From: Climacteris rufus
Lineage: Eukaryota > Chordata > Aves > Passeriformes > Climacteridae
Direction of reading: 5' to 3'
DNA length: 64,000 bases
Assembly (NCBI GenBank): GCA_013398175.1
Contig: VZRZ01008477.1
Location: 1,048,415-1,112,414 of the forward strand
The notes below the pieces were generated by a model, which worked only from the letters and a program-made list of their open reading frames with translations, searched no databases and was not told the origin of the DNA. How positions within the stretch are numbered: the stretch's first letter is position 1; each line of letters begins with the position of its first letter. Shown in pieces: positions 61,301 to 64,000 of the stretch. The position numbers and the translations under genes were made by a program.

Positions 61301-64000
61301 AATTTCTGCCAACAGTCCCTATATCTATCCTTGAGATGAGCAACATATGTTTGAGAGTTCTCTGGTATATTACCAGATGGAGACTAGCAAACAGAGGCAG
61401 AGGTGAACTTGAAAGACTAAAATTTTTTTTATTATTACTTTGAGCAAACTGAAATTGCCAATTAGCTTGAGACAGCTTTAGGTGCAAGGAAGTATAAATT
61501 GTGAATTGCTTACAGGCTAGCAAATGCAAAGCACCATATTTATCACTGAAAAAAGGTCACACCCCTTCTCAGCATTATGGAGAGCTTTCTGGAAGCTTGG
61601 TGTTATTAAAGCAAAGAAGGGAAGACATTTAATAAATGTTTAATCATCTTCAGAGTATCCGATATTTGACATGAAATTTATTTTCTTGCATGCAAAAAGA
61701 CAAGCAGGTACTTTAAATATACACTCACATAGCCATCTGCTGTCTTAGTCTTAAAACTATCTCAAACTGTGAAGATGGATAATTAAACAAAAAGTAAGAG
61801 AGATTAAACCAGACAAGATTTAACTTGGTCCCTTGAACCAAATGTTCCTGCCATGCATATACCTCAAACACTGTCTGAAGGAAAACTCTCACACAAATGC
61901 CTGCCTCCTCAGCTGTAGTTTTCCACAGACCCCTCTAGAAAGCACCATGTATTGTTTCCTTTGGTCTGCCTTGCACAAGTGACAGTAGAGCTTCACTGCC
62001 ACACCATTGCTACCCATTGGAGGTCTCACAAATAAAAGCAAGCATCTTTTTTTCGGTTTTTGCTTTTTGCTGATACTACGGCACTCTGTCCCCAAACTGC
62101 CTCCCCCTCTAAGTTTGAACAGTGCCCAAACACAGGCAACTCAGGGAAAGGGAAGAGGACCAGGACAATGGACTTAATCCTGCAGAAAAGCAGATGCCCC
62201 AGGAGTGCAGCTACTGGAACATGAGCCCTCAATGACCACGTTTGATAGCAAGGGGCTGGGGGGGGGGCACTAAATCACATTAAAGAGAAGATTAGCTGCA
62301 GACATTCTTCCAGTGGTCCACAGAACAGTGGGCCCTGGATACTGGTGGGAGGATCACAATGCTCATGCGACAACATTTGAGAAGACACACAAATACAGAT
62401 ACATGAAGTCAGTTCTGTTACTCTCCTGATCCCAAACCAGTGCTTAGCACCAGCCTGCTCCCCAACACACTGTGGCCTGCCCAGCCCAGATCCCTGTGGG
62501 GAGGGCATTATGCTACTGGCCACCCCAGCAGCAATGACACAAAATCCTGCTGAGGCAGAAGTCTACTTGTGATTCTCTCTCATCTTGGTCATGGTATGGC
62601 ATGCCGTGGACACAAAGCACTCATGGCAACACCTTGACAAACACAGCAAGGTTCTGTTTCCTTTCTCATCACTTCTCCTTGGTAGGCACAACAAATACCA
62701 ATGAATCTACTTGATCTCAAACACAATCCATTTCAACATTTTTGTTTTTCCTGCTTGTGTAGCAGGGAATAGGATCTACAATACTGCTGTATATGATACT
62801 CTTAAAATTGTGTAATTGTGCTGTAATTGTGTAAGTATAATTACAGCTTTTGGGAAAGGGAAGACACCTCACAAGAAGGAAAGTTTTAGTTCATGATTTA
62901 AACAATATCCAGAACTAAGCTAGACATTAATGCTGGGTGGAGACTGTGCAGACAATTTCCATCATCTCTGTTGCACTGCAAGAAGGTTGGTTTATATCTC
63001 ATAACCCTAGGGAAATTGCTTTGAAAAAGCATAAAATCCTCATGGTCAAACTGCTAACCTCTGGCACTTGGGATTTCCCAGGTAATGCCCCACTTCCACA
63101 CCAAGACTCATGCAGAGCACACACTTACCTAAAGACATACCAGGAAAAGAAGTTCTGCCACCACAGAGAAAATGAGGAGTGCTGGAAAGGGGGTCTCAAA
63201 TGTAGGTTACAGCAGGAGGAAATGAGAAAGAGCTGACCTGGATTTATCCTTGCAACTGAAGGTACTCTGGAGCAGTAACCCAGTCTCTGATCACACCAAT
63301 CTCTGATCTCTGAGCTGTATTACCACAGCTCTACATGAAGCTCGGCTTGTACAATCTCTGGGAAAAATTATTGTGTGAAGTACAGCTGTGGTACCAGATA
63401 TCTCCACAACTTAATCAGACTGACTGCAGCTCTAGCAGCCAGAGGCAGCCACAAGGTTACTATCAGAGGTCATCTGATATTACTGTCGGGTTGTTCTGCT
63501 ACCAGACAGACTTTCAGGTCTTTCACATCACATTGGAAACCAATGTTGTTTCCAGGGGTCCCCAGGCTGTAGTTTGCCTGATAATCTGGGAGAACAAAGG
63601 AGCAGGTGCCACCTTTGCAACACATAATGTAGTAAAGAGAGGATAATATAGATAATAAAGTGAATTATAGGAGACAAGTGATTCAAGCAAAGGTGAATGA
63701 TAACAGACGTTATTAGTTAAACAAAGAAAAGGATTTCAAACCAGGAGAAAGGTGGATTTAGAGAGCATAGGGAATTACAAAGCACTGAGCCCGCATGGAC
63801 AACATCAGTTAAGGCGTACAAGCCATCTGGACTTTACCTGGCACAAGAAACCTTAAGATTTAATGAGAGCTTGCTAGTTCAGAAGTCCTCCAATGACCTA
63901 TGTATGGTACTGAAAGACTTCATAGTAGTACAAACAAATCAGTAGGTCTTATGCCTCCATCCAGGACTGAAAAAATCCAATGCACTCCTGGGGCACAGGT

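Larger units (their letters stand above)
48042..64000 (-). other. GLP1R: 3' part of GLP1R intron 3 (inferred)
   Basis: Sixteen kilobases with no recognisable exon 1, 2 or 3 of GLP1R on -, and no other gene on either strand. I looked for the CNRTFDEYACWPDG and CPWYLPW-type strings of exon 3 and the WETVQKWREYRRQC-type string of exon 2 without success. Contents are CR1 copies at 49770-50238 and 57073-57803, a solo LTR at 54252-54577, and a pyrimidine-rich stretch at about 57950-58340. If exon 3 lies to the right, this intron exceeds 15.9 kb. Confidence 0.65.

Noticed and set aside
1..64000. Possibility of CRISPR arrays, operons, prophage or a prokaryotic defence system
   Set aside because: The window is clearly vertebrate: spliced GPCR exons, CpG-island promoter and CR1/LTR elements. 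No spaced direct repeats or dense gene packing were seen.

Overview
The window looks like a bird autosome, most likely a songbird. Six CR1 LINE fragments with avian-type 3' ends are present, along with two solo LTRs of endogenous-retrovirus type flanked by exact target-site duplications, one of which matches a family I associate with passerines. Two vertebrate genes can be read with confidence, and they are convergent. SAYSD1 is on the + strand at about 12.2-12.9 kb and is broken by a 403-base assembly gap. GLP1R (glucagon-like peptide-1 receptor, class B GPCR) is on the - strand, with its stop codon at 17,357 and its most 5' visible exon at 48,041. From memory, SAYSD1 and GLP1R are also convergent neighbours in human (6p21), so local order appears conserved.

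Layout. 1-11.6 kb: intergenic, with one GC/CpG-rich island carrying an uninterrupted (CAG)18 tract (3.26 kb). 11.6-13.1 kb: a CR1 copy that abuts the SAYSD1 promoter (ETS, GC-box and NRF1-like sites), the first SAYSD1 codons, the gap, the last 19 codons and a poly(A) signal. 13.1-17.3 kb: intergenic, with a CR1 tail and a small GC-rich patch next to a T17 tract. 17.4-48.0 kb: ten consecutive GLP1R coding exons on the - strand (13 back to 4 in human numbering). Splice sites and phases all fit, and together they encode 366 residues covering the end of the ligand-binding ectodomain, all seven helices and the cytoplasmic tail. Introns hold CR1 fragments and an ERVL-like solo LTR. 48.0-64.0 kb: I read this as the 3' part of GLP1R intron 3. 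It holds two CR1 copies and an ERVK-like solo LTR. Exons 1-3 (signal peptide and most of the ectodomain) were not found and probably lie beyond the right edge.

The remaining open reading frames (mostly 60-110 codons) look like chance frames in introns or spacers, or decayed CR1 coding sequence. I see no tRNA, rRNA, CRISPR or bacterial-type features. The points most worth a second look are GLP1R substitutions at ligand- and core-proximal positions (human-numbered F143N/Y145S, P283L, K336Q), the CAG-repeat island, the masked centre of SAYSD1, and the CR1 insertion next to the SAYSD1 promoter. I found no convincing undescribed multi-gene system.
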